Assembly: GCF_000703005.1 (NCBI RefSeq)
Contig: NZ_JNLH01000001.1
Span: forward strand, 1,977,001-2,041,000
From: Pseudobutyrivibrio ruminis HUN009
Lineage (GTDB): Bacteria; Bacillota; Clostridia; Lachnospirales; Lachnospiraceae
Direction: 5' to 3'
DNA length: 64,000 nucleotides
Shown: positions 43,009 to 52,560 of the stretch, one piece after another
How positions within the stretch are numbered: the stretch's first letter is position 1
Layout: every line of letters begins with the position of its first letter
The notes under the pieces: generated by a model
What the model saw: only the letters and a program-made list of their open reading frames with translations
Told to the model about the DNA's origin: nothing
Databases searched by the model: none
Position numbers and translations under genes: made by a program

Positions 43009-44856
43009 ATGAACATTAACACTGGACTGAATCCTTACAACTCAAATTATGTTAACGGAGCTGACATGACAAAGCTGAGTCAGAGTCAGTCCCTTACGGG
43101 CTCTGTAACTGACAACCTCAAGGAAGGCGAGGTTTTTGAGGGCTCTGTTAACTCGATTGACAATGGCAAGGTTACTATTGGGCTTGCCAATGGTCAGACT
43201 ATGACGGCGCGTTTGGATTCAGGAGTTAGTCTTACTCCTGGTCAGTCTGTGTTTTTTGAAGTAAAAAGCAACGATGGGAATCTTATACAAATTCGTCCAG
43301 TATCTCTTACTAGTCTAGATGCTAATCCTACACTTCTTAAAGCTTTGGATATGGCCAATTTGGCAGCTACAGAGCGCACAATCAACATGGTTAATTCAAT
43401 GATGCAGAATTCTATGTCTGTCAGCCCTGAGAATTTGACAGCTATGAATCGTGCTATGATTAACAACCCAGGGGTGGATATTCAGACTCTAGTAACTATG
43501 TCTAAATCAAATCTTCCGATTACACCTGAAAACGTCAGCATGTTCCAAAACTATGCTAACGACAAGGCTGTGCTATCAGATAATTTTGATGTGATTTCAG
43601 ATATGCTTCACGAGATAATGACTAGCAGTGAAGTATCTACAGGAGATGTAATTGGCATTAATAATGCTATTAGGGATATATTTGTTAACACTAATGAGGT
43701 TATTGCTGCAGAAGCTGCTGCCCCTGCAGAAAGCACTTCTGTAGTGGCTGATAACACCGCAGCTGCTGTCACAGAAAATACTACTAATGTTACAAACAAT
43801 CCAGCTGTTGCCACAGAAAATGCCATTGTTATAGAAGCTGGCCAGCAGCCTCAGGTGAATGGACAGGTAACTCCTGAGCAGGCAGTGAATCCTAATCAGG
43901 TTCAGTCTGGCATGGTAGAAACAGAGGCTATTATTTCTAATCAGACAGAAAGCACTACTGTTAACCAGGCTCAGGTTATGGAAAATGAGCTTGGTACACA
44001 GGTTTTAAATACATTTGCATCTGAAAAACAGATTGATTCATTCAACACTATATTGAATACTTTGCCTGATTTTCCAAAGGATAATCACGAGATTTTTGCT
44101 GAAAATGGCACTCTCAAGGCAGATGCAGATATGAGTCAGGTTTTCAGGGAAATTACAGATTATCTTAATAATCATCCTGATATTCCTAAGCAGACACTCA
44201 ATGATATTATTGGAGCACCTTTATATAAGGGGCTTCTTAAAAATATAATTACTAATAGCTTTGCAATGGAGCCAAAGGAGGTAACCAAGCCAGGTGAGAT
44301 TTCAAAGCTGTATGAAAGAGTTTTGAAGCAGACGGAGGCCTTAGAGCGTCTTGTAGCAAACTTTAATAACAAGGCTGCAGACACAATCAAAACTCAGACA
44401 TCTCAGATTAAGCAGAATGTCAACTTTATGAATTCTGCAAATGAAATGTACAATTTCATCCAGATTCCGCTTAAGATGTACAATCAGAACACTGATAGTA
44501 TGCTTTATGTTCGTCAGAACAAAAAGGCATCTTATGAGCAGGGTGAGGAAATCACTGCATTTCTTCACTTTGATATGGAATATTTAGGTTCAACAGATGT
44601 TTTTATTAGTTTGAAAGAGTCCAAGGTAGGATGCAAATGGAATCTTGCTAGCGAAGATTCTATGAAGCTTATTGAGGACAATTTAGATATTCTTACTGAG
44701 CGACTTGCCAAGAAAGGCTTCTCAGTAACATCTGAGGTGACCTGTGGTGAGCCAAAGAAATCTTTTGTGGAAGATTTCCTTGGGGCTGCGCCAGTATCTA
44801 CAGAAAACACATCAGAAGGCATAGTTCATAGATATAGCTTTGATATGAGGGCATAA
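43009..44856 (+). CDS. FliK-like protein (YlqG position)
   Basis: A 615-residue protein of unclear role. The first 100 residues suggest a small beta domain (GEVFEGSVNSIDNGKVTIGL). The middle (about 230-330) is a low-complexity Ala/Asn/Gln/Thr/Val stretch. The last 130 residues (ITAFLHFDMEYLGSTDVFISL ... ERLAKKGFSV) resemble the C-terminal domain of flagellar hook-length control proteins. Its position between rnhB and an FlhB-like gene matches ylqG of Bacillus. No other flagellar gene is near. The link to type III export is inference. Confidence 0.65.
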   Translation: MNINTGLNPYNSNYVNGADMTKLSQSQSLTGSVTDNLKEGEVFEGSVNSIDNGKVTIGLANGQTMTARLDSGVSLTPGQSVFFEVKSNDGNLIQIRPVSLTSLDANPTLLKALDMANLAATERTINMVNSMMQNSMSVSPENLTAMNRAMINNPGVDIQTLVTMSKSNLPITPENVSMFQNYANDKAVLSDNFDVISDMLHEIMTSSEVSTGDVIGINNAIRDIFVNTNEVIAAEAAAPAESTSVVADNTAAAVTENTTNVTNNPAVATENAIVIEAGQQPQVNGQVTPEQAVNPNQVQSGMVETEAIISNQTESTTVNQAQVMENELGTQVLNTFASEKQIDSFNTILNTLPDFPKDNHEIFAENGTLKADADMSQVFREITDYLNNHPDIPKQTLNDIIGAPLYKGLLKNIITNSFAMEPKEVTKPGEISKLYERVLKQTEALERLVANFNNKAADTIKTQTSQIKQNVNFMNSANEMYNFIQIPLKMYNQNTDSMLYVRQNKKASYEQGEEITAFLHFDMEYLGSTDVFISLKESKVGCKWNLASEDSMKLIEDNLDILTERLAKKGFSVTSEVTCGEPKKSFVEDFLGAAPVSTENTSEGIVHRYSFDMRA

Positions 44857-44858
44857 TT

Positions 44859-45146
44859 ATGGCAGAAGAAAAGACATTTGATAAAAACAAAACTGCTGTT
44901 GCCCTTTCTTACGAGGCTGGAGATACAGCACCAAAGATTTTGGCTTCAGGAAAGGGCTATGTGGCCGAGCAAATCATCGAAGAGGCAAAGAAGGCAGATG
45001 TGCCTTTTTACCAGGATAATGAATTGGCTCAGACCCTTAGTAAATTAAATATTGGTGATGCAATTCCACCAGAGTTATACGAGGTTGTTGCTGAGATTTT
45101 AGTCTTTGTAAATGATATGGAAAAGATTAAATCAAAGCTAGGTTAG
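44859..45146 (+). CDS. FlhB-like cytoplasmic domain protein (YlqH family)
   Basis: A 95-residue protein equal to the C-terminal cytoplasmic domain of the flagellar export switch FlhB: AVALSYEAGDTAPKILASGKG, a helix, then FYQDNELAQTLSKLNIGDAIPPELYEVVAEIL. It has no membrane helices, and the NPTH autocleavage motif is absent; the sequence starts at about the point after which FlhB is cut. The homologue in Bacillus is ylqH. It begins two bases after the FliK-like gene, so the two are almost certainly made together. Confidence 0.88.
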   Translation: MAEEKTFDKNKTAVALSYEAGDTAPKILASGKGYVAEQIIEEAKKADVPFYQDNELAQTLSKLNIGDAIPPELYEVVAEILVFVNDMEKIKSKLG

Positions 45147-45159
45147 AATTGAGGTTTTA

Positions 45160-45519
45160 TTGAATTACAGAACGCAAGGAAATGATTTTGAAAAGCTGGC
45201 AGCTGACTATCTGAAGCGTCAAGGTATGTCTATTCTCAAAATGAATTTTTACTGTAAAATGGGAGAGGTAGACATTATTGCAAAGGATGGCAGCTACTTA
45301 GTTTTTGTAGAAGTAAAATATAGAAAATCTGCTGCAAGAGGGACTGGCTTTGAGGCAGTTAACTTTAATAAAATGCGTAAAATTTCTAGAGTCGCAGATT
45401 TTTATATGTACAGTCGTCACATGGATGGCGGCACAAGTGTTAGGTTTGATGTTATTGCAATTGAGGAAGGACATTTAAAGCATATTAAAAATGCTTTTGA
45501 GTATATACCAGTATGTTAA
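45160..45519 (+). CDS. yraN: YraN/UPF0102 family endonuclease-like protein, TTG start
   Basis: A 119-residue protein with a restriction-endonuclease-like core. GNDFEKLAADYLKRQG is followed by EVDIIAKDGSYLVFVEVKYRK, which contains the E-x(n)-D-x(n)-ExK catalytic pattern. The start is TTG at 45160 with GAGG five bases before. The family is widespread beside rnhB; its cellular role is not settled. The last seven bases overlap the next gene. Confidence 0.9.
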   Translation: MNYRTQGNDFEKLAADYLKRQGMSILKMNFYCKMGEVDIIAKDGSYLVFVEVKYRKSAARGTGFEAVNFNKMRKISRVADFYMYSRHMDGGTSVRFDVIAIEEGHLKHIKNAFEYIPVC

Positions 45520-46832
45520 ATTCAAGTCATAAAATCGCTCAGGTAAGTGAAGGCAGCCCTGCTGATAGAGCTGGACTTATTCCTGGGGATATAATCACAA
45601 AAATTAATAATGTAGAGCTTGTTGATATTTTTGATTATCATTATTATTCAGATGATGCAGATATCACTGTTGAGCTCCTTCATGAGGATGGGACTACCTC
45701 TTCAGTTTTTGTAGAAAAGGAAGAGGGGGAAGACCTTGGTGTAATTTTCTGTAATGGTCTTATGGATGATTATAAATCATGCTCAAATAAATGCGCATTT
45801 TGTTTCATCGATCAAATGCCACCAGGCATGCGAGAGACTCTTTATTTCAAGGATGACGATACGCGTCTTTCATTTTTACAGGGTAACTATGTTACTTTGA
45901 CAAATATGAAGATGGCTGATTTGGATCGTATCATTGCTTATAAGCTTGGTCCTATCAATATATCTGTTCATGCAACTAATCCTGAGCTTAGAGTGAAGCT
46001 TTTGCACAACCGATTTGCAGGAGATATTCTTGATAAGATTCGCAAGCTTTATGAAGCAGAAATCCCTATGAATGCACAGGTTGTTTCCTGCCCAGGTCTT
46101 AATGATGGCCCAGAATTGGATAGAACAATTTCTGATTTGATGGAGTTTGCGCCTGTCATGAGCTCTATGTCAGTAGTGCCTGTTGGTGTCACAAAGTTCA
46201 GAGATGGGCTTTTCCCACTTCGCACATACACACCAGAGGAAGCAGGAAAGGTAATCGACCAAATTGAGCATTGGCAGCAGATAGCAATGGAACGCTTTGG
46301 CAATCATTTTGTTCAAGCATCTGATGAATGGTATATTCTTGCAGGAAGACCACTTCCTGAGGCTGATAGATATGACGGTTTTATTCAGCTTGAAAACGGA
46401 GTTGGAATGCTAAGACTCCTTCACGAAGAGGTTTTGGATGCCCTTGAGGATATTAAAAAGCCTTTATTTATGAAAAAGCGTCATGTGACTATCGCAACTG
46501 GAAAGCTTGCAGCACCATTTATGCGCCAGCTTGCAGATTTGATTACAGAAAAGTTCAATCGAGTTACGGTTGATGTTGTGGCAATCACAAACGAATTTTT
46601 CGGAGAAGAGATTACTGTTTCTGGATTAATTACAGGACAGGATTTAATAAAACAGCTTTCAAACAGAGAGCTTGGAGATAGTTTATTATTGTCTTGTACA
46701 ATGCTTAGAAGTGGTGAGGAAGTATTCCTTGACGATATCACTTTATCTGAGCTTGAGTCGGCTTTACAAGTCAAAACTCGTATAGTACAATCAGACGGGC
46801 GTGATTTAGTTTACGCCATAATTGGACATTAG
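45513..46832 (+). CDS. DUF512 radical SAM-type iron-sulfur protein with PDZ domain
   Basis: A 439-residue protein of unknown reaction, common in Clostridia and usually next to der. An N-terminal PDZ-like domain (about residues 5-60, GSPADRAGLIPGDIITKIN) precedes a CX3CX2C cluster in CSNKCAFCFIDQMPPGMRETLYF (about 91-98), the radical SAM-like part and the DUF512 C-terminal domain (about 220-430). All three cluster Cys are present. It overlaps the end of yraN and is followed 13 bases later by der, which suggests a link with ribosome assembly (inference). Confidence 0.88.
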   Translation: MLNSSHKIAQVSEGSPADRAGLIPGDIITKINNVELVDIFDYHYYSDDADITVELLHEDGTTSSVFVEKEEGEDLGVIFCNGLMDDYKSCSNKCAFCFIDQMPPGMRETLYFKDDDTRLSFLQGNYVTLTNMKMADLDRIIAYKLGPINISVHATNPELRVKLLHNRFAGDILDKIRKLYEAEIPMNAQVVSCPGLNDGPELDRTISDLMEFAPVMSSMSVVPVGVTKFRDGLFPLRTYTPEEAGKVIDQIEHWQQIAMERFGNHFVQASDEWYILAGRPLPEADRYDGFIQLENGVGMLRLLHEEVLDALEDIKKPLFMKKRHVTIATGKLAAPFMRQLADLITEKFNRVTVDVVAITNEFFGEEITVSGLITGQDLIKQLSNRELGDSLLLSCTMLRSGEEVFLDDITLSELESALQVKTRIVQSDGRDLVYAIIGH

Positions 46833-46845
46833 AAAGAGGTATAAT

Positions 46846-48171
46846 ATGGCAAGACCAGTAGTGGCCATCGTAGGTCGCCCTAACGTTGGTAAATCCACAT
46901 TATTTAATGCGCTCGCAGGAGAGCGAATTTCAATAGTAAAAGACACCCCTGGTGTTACAAGAGATAGAATATATGCAGATATTTCATGGTTAAATTACGA
47001 TTTCACTATGATTGATACAGGCGGTATTGAGCCAGATTCAAAGGATATTATCTTATCACAGATGCGCGAACAGGCTCAGATTGCTATCGATACAGCAGAT
47101 GTTATCATATTCCTTGTTGATGTAAAGCAAGGACTTCAGGATAGCGATTCAAAGGTTGCAGATATGCTTAGACGTAGCCACAAGCCAGTTGTTCTTGTTG
47201 TTAACAAGGTAGACAGCTTTGAGCGTGATATGGCTGATGTTTACGAGTTCTACAATCTTGGTATTGGTGATCCAATTGCTATTTCAGCATCTTCTCGTCT
47301 CGGTTTTGGTGATATGCTTGATGTAGTTTGTAGCTATTTTCCAGAGCCTACAGAAAACGAAGAAGAGGACGAGACACCACGTATAGCAGTTATCGGAAAG
47401 CCAAATGTTGGTAAATCATCCCTCATTAATAAGCTTTGTGGTGAAGATCGCGTTATCGTTTCAGATATTGCAGGCACCACTCGTGATGCTGTCGATACAA
47501 AGGTTCGCTACAATCACAAGGATTACATCTTTATTGATACAGCAGGACTTCGTCGTAAGAGTAAAATCAAAGAGGATTTAGAGCGCTATTCAATAGTTCG
47601 TGCGGTTGCCTCTGTTGAAAAGGCAGATGTTGTTATCATTATGATTGATGCTACAGAAGGTGTTACTGAGCAGGATGCCAAAATCGCTGGTATCGCTCAT
47701 GAGCGTGGAAAGGGTATCATCATTTGCGTCAACAAATGGGATGCTATCGAAAAGAACGATAAAACTATGAAAGAGCACGAGACAAAGATTCGTCAGATTC
47801 TTTCATTTATGCCTTATGCATCAATTCTCTTTATTTCTGTTAAGAGCGGACAGCGCCTTGGCAAAATCTATGAGACAATCGATGCAGTTATTGAAAACAA
47901 CTCAATGCGTATAGCTACAGGTGTTCTTAACGAAATCGTATCTGAGGCAGTTGCACTTCAGCAGCCACCTACAGATAAGGGTAAGAGACTTAAGATATTC
48001 TATACAACTCAGGTTGCTGTTAAGCCACCTACATTCGTTATCTTTGTAAACGAGAAATACCTGATGCATTTCTCTTACGTTAGATACTTGGAAAACAGAA
48101 TTAGAGATGCCTTTGGTTTTGAAGGTACATCTTTAAAATTTATCATTAGAGAGAGAAAGGAAAACGAATAA
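46846..48171 (+). CDS. der: Ribosome biogenesis GTPase Der (EngA)
   Basis: Der is a tandem GTPase needed for 50S assembly. The 441-residue protein has GTPase 1 (GRPNVGKST near residue 10, DTPGVTRD, DTGGIE, NKVD) and GTPase 2 (GKPNVGKSS near residue 182, AGTTRD, DTAGLRR, NKWD), then a KH-like domain. ATG at 46846 follows AAAGAGG; an upstream in-frame start lies inside the preceding gene. Its stop overlaps the plsY start by one base. Confidence 0.97.
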   Translation: MARPVVAIVGRPNVGKSTLFNALAGERISIVKDTPGVTRDRIYADISWLNYDFTMIDTGGIEPDSKDIILSQMREQAQIAIDTADVIIFLVDVKQGLQDSDSKVADMLRRSHKPVVLVVNKVDSFERDMADVYEFYNLGIGDPIAISASSRLGFGDMLDVVCSYFPEPTENEEEDETPRIAVIGKPNVGKSSLINKLCGEDRVIVSDIAGTTRDAVDTKVRYNHKDYIFIDTAGLRRKSKIKEDLERYSIVRAVASVEKADVVIIMIDATEGVTEQDAKIAGIAHERGKGIIICVNKWDAIEKNDKTMKEHETKIRQILSFMPYASILFISVKSGQRLGKIYETIDAVIENNSMRIATGVLNEIVSEAVALQQPPTDKGKRLKIFYTTQVAVKPPTFVIFVNEKYLMHFSYVRYLENRIRDAFGFEGTSLKFIIRERKENE

Positions 48172-48830
48172 TGGTTGTTTTGGGGAGAATTTTAGCTTTA
48201 CTTATTGGTTATTGTTTTGGAATGATTTTGATGGGATACCTCATCGGTAAATCTAAGAATATCGACTTAACAAAGGTTGGTAGTGGTAACGTTGGTTCCA
48301 CTAACACCATGAGAACTCTTGGAGTTCCAGCAGGTCTTGCTACACTTGCTTGGGACTGCCTTAAGTGCGTAGTAGCGGTATTTTTTGTTTGGCTGATTTT
48401 TGGACGTTTTGTAGAAAACGTAAACATTTACATGGTATATGCAGGCCTTGGTTGCGTGCTTGGTCACGATTTTCCATGTTACATGCATTTTAAAGGTGGA
48501 AAGGGTGTTGCATCCACTCTTGGATTCATCATCGCACTTTTCCCAATGGGACTTCCAATTCCAGCATGTGTATTTATAGCGATTGTTGCACTTACTCGCT
48601 ATGTATCACTTGGTTCTATCATTGGTGAGCTTTCATTTGCAATCGAAATGCTTATCGGTGCCAAGATGGGACTTTTAGATGGCAAATTTGAAGGGGCACA
48701 GCTTAAGGAAGTACTTGTTATTTGCTGCTTAGTATCTGCACTTTCAATTGCACTTCACCATGCAAATATTGGACGTCTAATCAATGGAAAAGAGAACAAA
48801 TTCTCATTCCATCCAGAAACGAGGGCATAA
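48171..48830 (+). CDS. plsY: Acyl-phosphate:glycerol-3-phosphate acyltransferase
   Basis: PlsY transfers the acyl group from acyl phosphate (made by PlsX, encoded at 23311) to glycerol-3-phosphate. The 219-residue membrane protein has about seven helices. The conserved motifs are GSGNVGSTNTMRTLG, the GHDFPCYMHFKGGKGVAST loop and SLGSI. TAATG overlaps couple it to der upstream and to gpsA downstream, whose enzyme makes its acceptor substrate. Confidence 0.96.
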   Translation: MVVLGRILALLIGYCFGMILMGYLIGKSKNIDLTKVGSGNVGSTNTMRTLGVPAGLATLAWDCLKCVVAVFFVWLIFGRFVENVNIYMVYAGLGCVLGHDFPCYMHFKGGKGVASTLGFIIALFPMGLPIPACVFIAIVALTRYVSLGSIIGELSFAIEMLIGAKMGLLDGKFEGAQLKEVLVICCLVSALSIALHHANIGRLINGKENKFSFHPETRA

Positions 48831-49852
48831 TGGCAAGAATTAGTGTTTTAGGTGCAGGAAGCTGGGGTATAGCCCTTGCTGTAATGCTTAACAAAAATGG
48901 TCATGAAGTAGAGGTTTGGTCACATCGTCAGTCACAGGTTGACCAGATGAACGACACTCATACTAGTGACAAAATAAAGGGAGTTAAGCTTCCAGAGTCT
49001 ATGAAGTTTACTGCAGATATTGAGTCTGCTGCAAAGTTCGCTGATGTTATTTTGATGGCAGTCCCATCAAAAGCAACAAGAGAGACAGCTGAAAAGATTA
49101 AATCCTTTGTTAATCCAAATCAGATTTTCATTACTGTTACAAAGGGTATTGAGGAAGATACTCTTTTTACACAGACAGAAATTCTGGAGGATGTGCTAGG
49201 AAAAGATAAACGTATATGCGTATTATCTGGTCCAAGCCATGCTGAGGAAGTCGTTGTATTCAAGCCTACACTTGTAGTTGCTGGTTCAACAGACCGTCAG
49301 ACAGCACTTTTTGTTCAGAATCTTTTCATGAACAAATATTTCAGAGTTTATTCATCACCAGATGTTAAGGGCATCGAGGTTGGTGCTGCGTTGAAAAACG
49401 TTATCGCACTTGCTGCTGGTATGTCAGATGGCCTTGGCTTTGGCGACAATGCAAAGGCTGCTCTTATTACTCGTGGCATCAAAGAAATCTCTGCCCTTGC
49501 AGTTGCAATGGGCGGGCAGGCTGAGACATTATCAGGTCTTACAGGTGTCGGTGATTTGATTGTTACATGCTCATCTATTCATTCTAGAAACAGAATGGCT
49601 GGTTACTATATTGGTCAGGGTATGAGTAAGGATGAGGCTATGGAAAAGGTTGCCATGGTTGTAGAAGGTGTATATTCTGCAAAGGCAGCAAAGAAGCTTG
49701 CAGAGAAATACAATATCGAAATGCCAATCGTAGATATCGTAAATGCGGTTCTTTTCGATGGACTTGCTGCTAAGGATGCAGTATATGAGCTGATGACTCG
49801 TTCTAAGAAGGATGAAACATCAGATTTAGAGTGGGAGTGTTATGATGTTTAA
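48830..49852 (+). CDS. gpsA: NAD(P)H-dependent glycerol-3-phosphate dehydrogenase
   Basis: GpsA reduces dihydroxyacetone phosphate to sn-glycerol-3-phosphate, the phospholipid backbone. The 340-residue protein begins MARISVLGAGSWGIALAVML (nucleotide fold). It shows SGPSHAEEV, the catalytic KNVIALAAGMSDGLGFGDNAKAA region (Lys/Asp) and LTGVGDLIVTC. ATG at 48830 overlaps the plsY stop by one base. der-plsY-gpsA is the conserved order. The 3' end overlaps the DUF2207 gene by 11 bases. Confidence 0.97.
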   Translation: MARISVLGAGSWGIALAVMLNKNGHEVEVWSHRQSQVDQMNDTHTSDKIKGVKLPESMKFTADIESAAKFADVILMAVPSKATRETAEKIKSFVNPNQIFITVTKGIEEDTLFTQTEILEDVLGKDKRICVLSGPSHAEEVVVFKPTLVVAGSTDRQTALFVQNLFMNKYFRVYSSPDVKGIEVGAALKNVIALAAGMSDGLGFGDNAKAALITRGIKEISALAVAMGGQAETLSGLTGVGDLIVTCSSIHSRNRMAGYYIGQGMSKDEAMEKVAMVVEGVYSAKAAKKLAEKYNIEMPIVDIVNAVLFDGLAAKDAVYELMTRSKKDETSDLEWECYDV

Positions 49853-51566
49853 AAGATGTAAGGAATGGTTACACTTCTTCGGTGTAACCTTTTTTATTTT
49901 AGGAATAATTTGCCTGATTCTCTGTGGAATCCAGATAGTGGGATTTATTATAAATAGCTCATCATCCAAGGTTTCCAAGGCAGATGGTTTTACAATTGAA
50001 GCTTATGAAGTGAATCTTGATGTGGATGAAAATAATAAAATTCACGTTACTGAAGATATTACTGTAAATTTCTATGAAGATGGGCATCATGGTATTTTTC
50101 GTTTTATTCCAGAATGGCTCAAGTATACCTCAAAAGACAAGAAAACTATGTCAAGAAAGGGTGAAATTACTAACCTGGAGTGCGAAAACGAAGAATATAC
50201 AGTTGATACCATTCATGGAAAGAAGCGAATCAAAATAGGAAGTGCTTATTATACTTTAGATGAAGGTGATTATGACTACGTAATATCCTACGATTATGAT
50301 ATGGGTGGCGATGTTTACAAGGGCTTTGATGAGTTGATTTTTCATGCTTTTGGCGATTATTGGGGCACTGAAATCAATGGAGCTAAGGTTAATATCACTT
50401 TGCCTAAGGATATTGATTCATCCAGCAAAGTGTCATTCTTTGCGGACAAAAAGCGTAAGAAAGATATTTCTTCCCAGGTAGATTACACAGTTGATGGTAA
50501 TACCATTACAGCAGTGGTTTCTAAGGATTATCATCTAAATGGAGCACTCACTGTTGATGTTGAATTGCCGGATGGGTACTTCACAGATTCTACAGTTAAT
50601 TATAAGAGCCTTGCTTTTAGACTATGTTTGATTTGCCTGGTCAGTGTTTTAATTAGCTTTTTCTTCTGGAATAAAAATAAAGACAGCATTTTGTTTGATG
50701 ACGAATATGTTTCTGGAACAGCTCCTGGTGGCCTTGAAGCTGTTGAAATGGGTTATATCTACCAAGGAAGTGGACAGCTTCTTCTGGTAACTGTAATTAT
50801 TCAGCTTGCTGCCAAAGGGTACATACGTATTAAGAACCCTAGTAGTAAAACAAAATTAAAGATTCATAAAGTAAATACAAGTATTGGTAATATGACTGAA
50901 GCAGAGAAGCTTGTATATGAAGGGCTTTTCAAAAATGGTTCTGAGGTGAACCCAGCAGAGGATAAAAGTGTTCGTAAGCTAAATGGTAAGCTTTGCAAAA
51001 TGTTAGAAGCAAAGTTTGATTCTCAAATTTACAATATTACATCTTACGTAGAGTTTTTTATATCTAGCTTTCTGTTTTTTGCTTCCTGTGTAGCTTGGGG
51101 ATTTGCCTATATTAAGTCGGAGGATATGGATCCGACTCTTAGATGGTTCTTTTTGCCTGCGTTCCTTGCAATTATAGCTACAGGATATTTTGCCGCGAAA
51201 ACACCTAAAAAGACTGCTTATGGCGAAGAGTTGCAAGCTAGAGTTGAAGCATATAAGGATTATCTTTCTGGAATAAAAAAGGCAGATTTAGAGGCAAAGA
51301 TTAAGGAAAATCCTGATTATTTTGATGAGATTCTTCCATACGCTTTTATTCTGGGTATATCCAAAAAGTTAGTGCAGAAATATGATTACACTGCAGATGC
51401 AACAAACAGATATCGAAAGTATACAGATAATATAACAAGCTCTGTGTATTATACAGACACATATACAAGCAGCAGTTCTAGCTCTGGTTCTAGCTCAGGA
51501 TGTGGCGGCGGATGCTCATCTTGTGGTGGTGGATGTTCTTCTTGCGGCGGAGGCGGCTCATGGTAA
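49842..51566 (+). CDS. DUF2207-type membrane protein with Cys/Gly-repeat C-terminus
   Basis: Function unknown. The 574-residue protein has membrane helices at about 15-38, 266-285 and two at about 410-455. An extracytoplasmic beta domain (about 47-255) contains the DUF2207 pattern FTIEAYEVNLDVDENN and DGHHGIFRFIPEW. The C-terminus is a Ser/Gly linker and then Cys codons at 51501, 51513, 51522, 51534 and 51543, spaced as a tandem CGGGCSS repeat, ending GGGGSW. DUF2207 proteins usually end in a Gly-rich tail with few Cys. ATG 49842 overlaps gpsA; ATG 49845 is equally possible. The stop lies within the start of the next gene. Confidence 0.82.
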   Translation: MMFKRCKEWLHFFGVTFFILGIICLILCGIQIVGFIINSSSSKVSKADGFTIEAYEVNLDVDENNKIHVTEDITVNFYEDGHHGIFRFIPEWLKYTSKDKKTMSRKGEITNLECENEEYTVDTIHGKKRIKIGSAYYTLDEGDYDYVISYDYDMGGDVYKGFDELIFHAFGDYWGTEINGAKVNITLPKDIDSSSKVSFFADKKRKKDISSQVDYTVDGNTITAVVSKDYHLNGALTVDVELPDGYFTDSTVNYKSLAFRLCLICLVSVLISFFFWNKNKDSILFDDEYVSGTAPGGLEAVEMGYIYQGSGQLLLVTVIIQLAAKGYIRIKNPSSKTKLKIHKVNTSIGNMTEAEKLVYEGLFKNGSEVNPAEDKSVRKLNGKLCKMLEAKFDSQIYNITSYVEFFISSFLFFASCVAWGFAYIKSEDMDPTLRWFFLPAFLAIIATGYFAAKTPKKTAYGEELQARVEAYKDYLSGIKKADLEAKIKENPDYFDEILPYAFILGISKKLVQKYDYTADATNRYRKYTDNITSSVYYTDTYTSSSSSSGSSSGCGGGCSSCGGGCSSCGGGGSW

Positions 51567-52546
51567 GAGAATTTGTATTGCAATGGCATATCAGTGAAAG
51601 CTGCAATCTTAAATGCTTGCATTGTTATCAAGAAGGTCATGTACCTGTTTCACTTAATAGTGAGCAGCTTTTGGCCATTTTAAATCAATACAGACAGCTT
51701 CTTAAGGAGCAGAAAATCAAAGGACATATTAATATAACAGGAGGGGAACCACTGTGTTCTCCTCATTTTTTTGAACTCTTAGAAGAGTTTAAGAAGGATA
51801 GAGATTTATATAGTTTCTCGATTCTTACAAATGGCACGCTTATCACTGATGAGATAGCAAAAAGGATTGCAAGCTACGGGCCTGAGTATGTCCAGGTCAG
51901 CTTGGAAGGCAGCAAGAAAACTAACGACTATATAAGAGGCAAGGGAGTTTATTCTAAAGTTGCAAAGGCTGTAAAGCTGCTGAAAAAATACAATGTTTAT
52001 GTTTCTTTATCTTTTACTGCAACAGCTCTCAATTATAAAGAGCTGCCAAAGGTCGTTAAGTTCGCAAAAAGATATGGAGTGGACACTGTATGGTCGGATA
52101 GATATATTCCATTGAATTCTCCTGAGGTTAACCTTTGCATGAACAAAGAGCAAACGAAGGAGTACCTTGATATGATCACAAGGGAGAGCTTTGCGCTAAG
52201 AAGACAGGGCTGTAAAACAGAAGTGGCGCTATATCGTGCTCTGCAATTTTTAAAGACTAATAATCTGCCTTATTCTTGTACAGCGGGGGACACCTTGCTG
52301 ACTGTCATGGAAAATGGCGATTTAGTTCCTTGTAGACGTATGCCTATAGTGGTTGGAAATCTACTTGCTGACAATATGCTTGACCTTTACAACAACTCTG
52401 ATGTGTTAAAGTCGCTTAGAGCAGATACCACCCCTGATGACTGTAGTGATTGCGATTACAGCTTATTTTGCAAGGGTGGCTTGAAATGTCTTACATATGC
52501 CACCTATGGTGATTTAAACCACAAAGATGTAGGTTGTTATTATTAG
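51560..52546 (+). CDS. Radical SAM/SPASM domain protein (peptide-maturase type)
   Basis: A 328-residue enzyme of the kind that modifies ribosomally made peptides. The SAM cluster CX3CX2C is Cys15, Cys19 and Cys22 in SESCNLKCLHCYQ, followed by INITGGEP. The C-terminal SPASM domain has seven Cys (240, 258, 295, 298, 304, 310, 326) in the usual spacing for two auxiliary clusters. ATG at 51560 overlaps the stop of the DUF2207 gene by seven bases; earlier in-frame codons would translate the Cys-repeat DNA in another frame. The tight overlap suggests that the Cys/Gly tail is its substrate (inference). Confidence 0.88.
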   Translation: MVREFVLQWHISESCNLKCLHCYQEGHVPVSLNSEQLLAILNQYRQLLKEQKIKGHINITGGEPLCSPHFFELLEEFKKDRDLYSFSILTNGTLITDEIAKRIASYGPEYVQVSLEGSKKTNDYIRGKGVYSKVAKAVKLLKKYNVYVSLSFTATALNYKELPKVVKFAKRYGVDTVWSDRYIPLNSPEVNLCMNKEQTKEYLDMITRESFALRRQGCKTEVALYRALQFLKTNNLPYSCTAGDTLLTVMENGDLVPCRRMPIVVGNLLADNMLDLYNNSDVLKSLRADTTPDDCSDCDYSLFCKGGLKCLTYATYGDLNHKDVGCYY

Positions 52547-52560
52547 GAAGGGAGAAACAT

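Noticed and set aside
51500..51559. N-terminal extension of the radical SAM protein rich in Trp/Arg
   Set aside because: It is the Cys-repeat DNA read in another frame; ATG 51560 aligns with the usual start of the domain.
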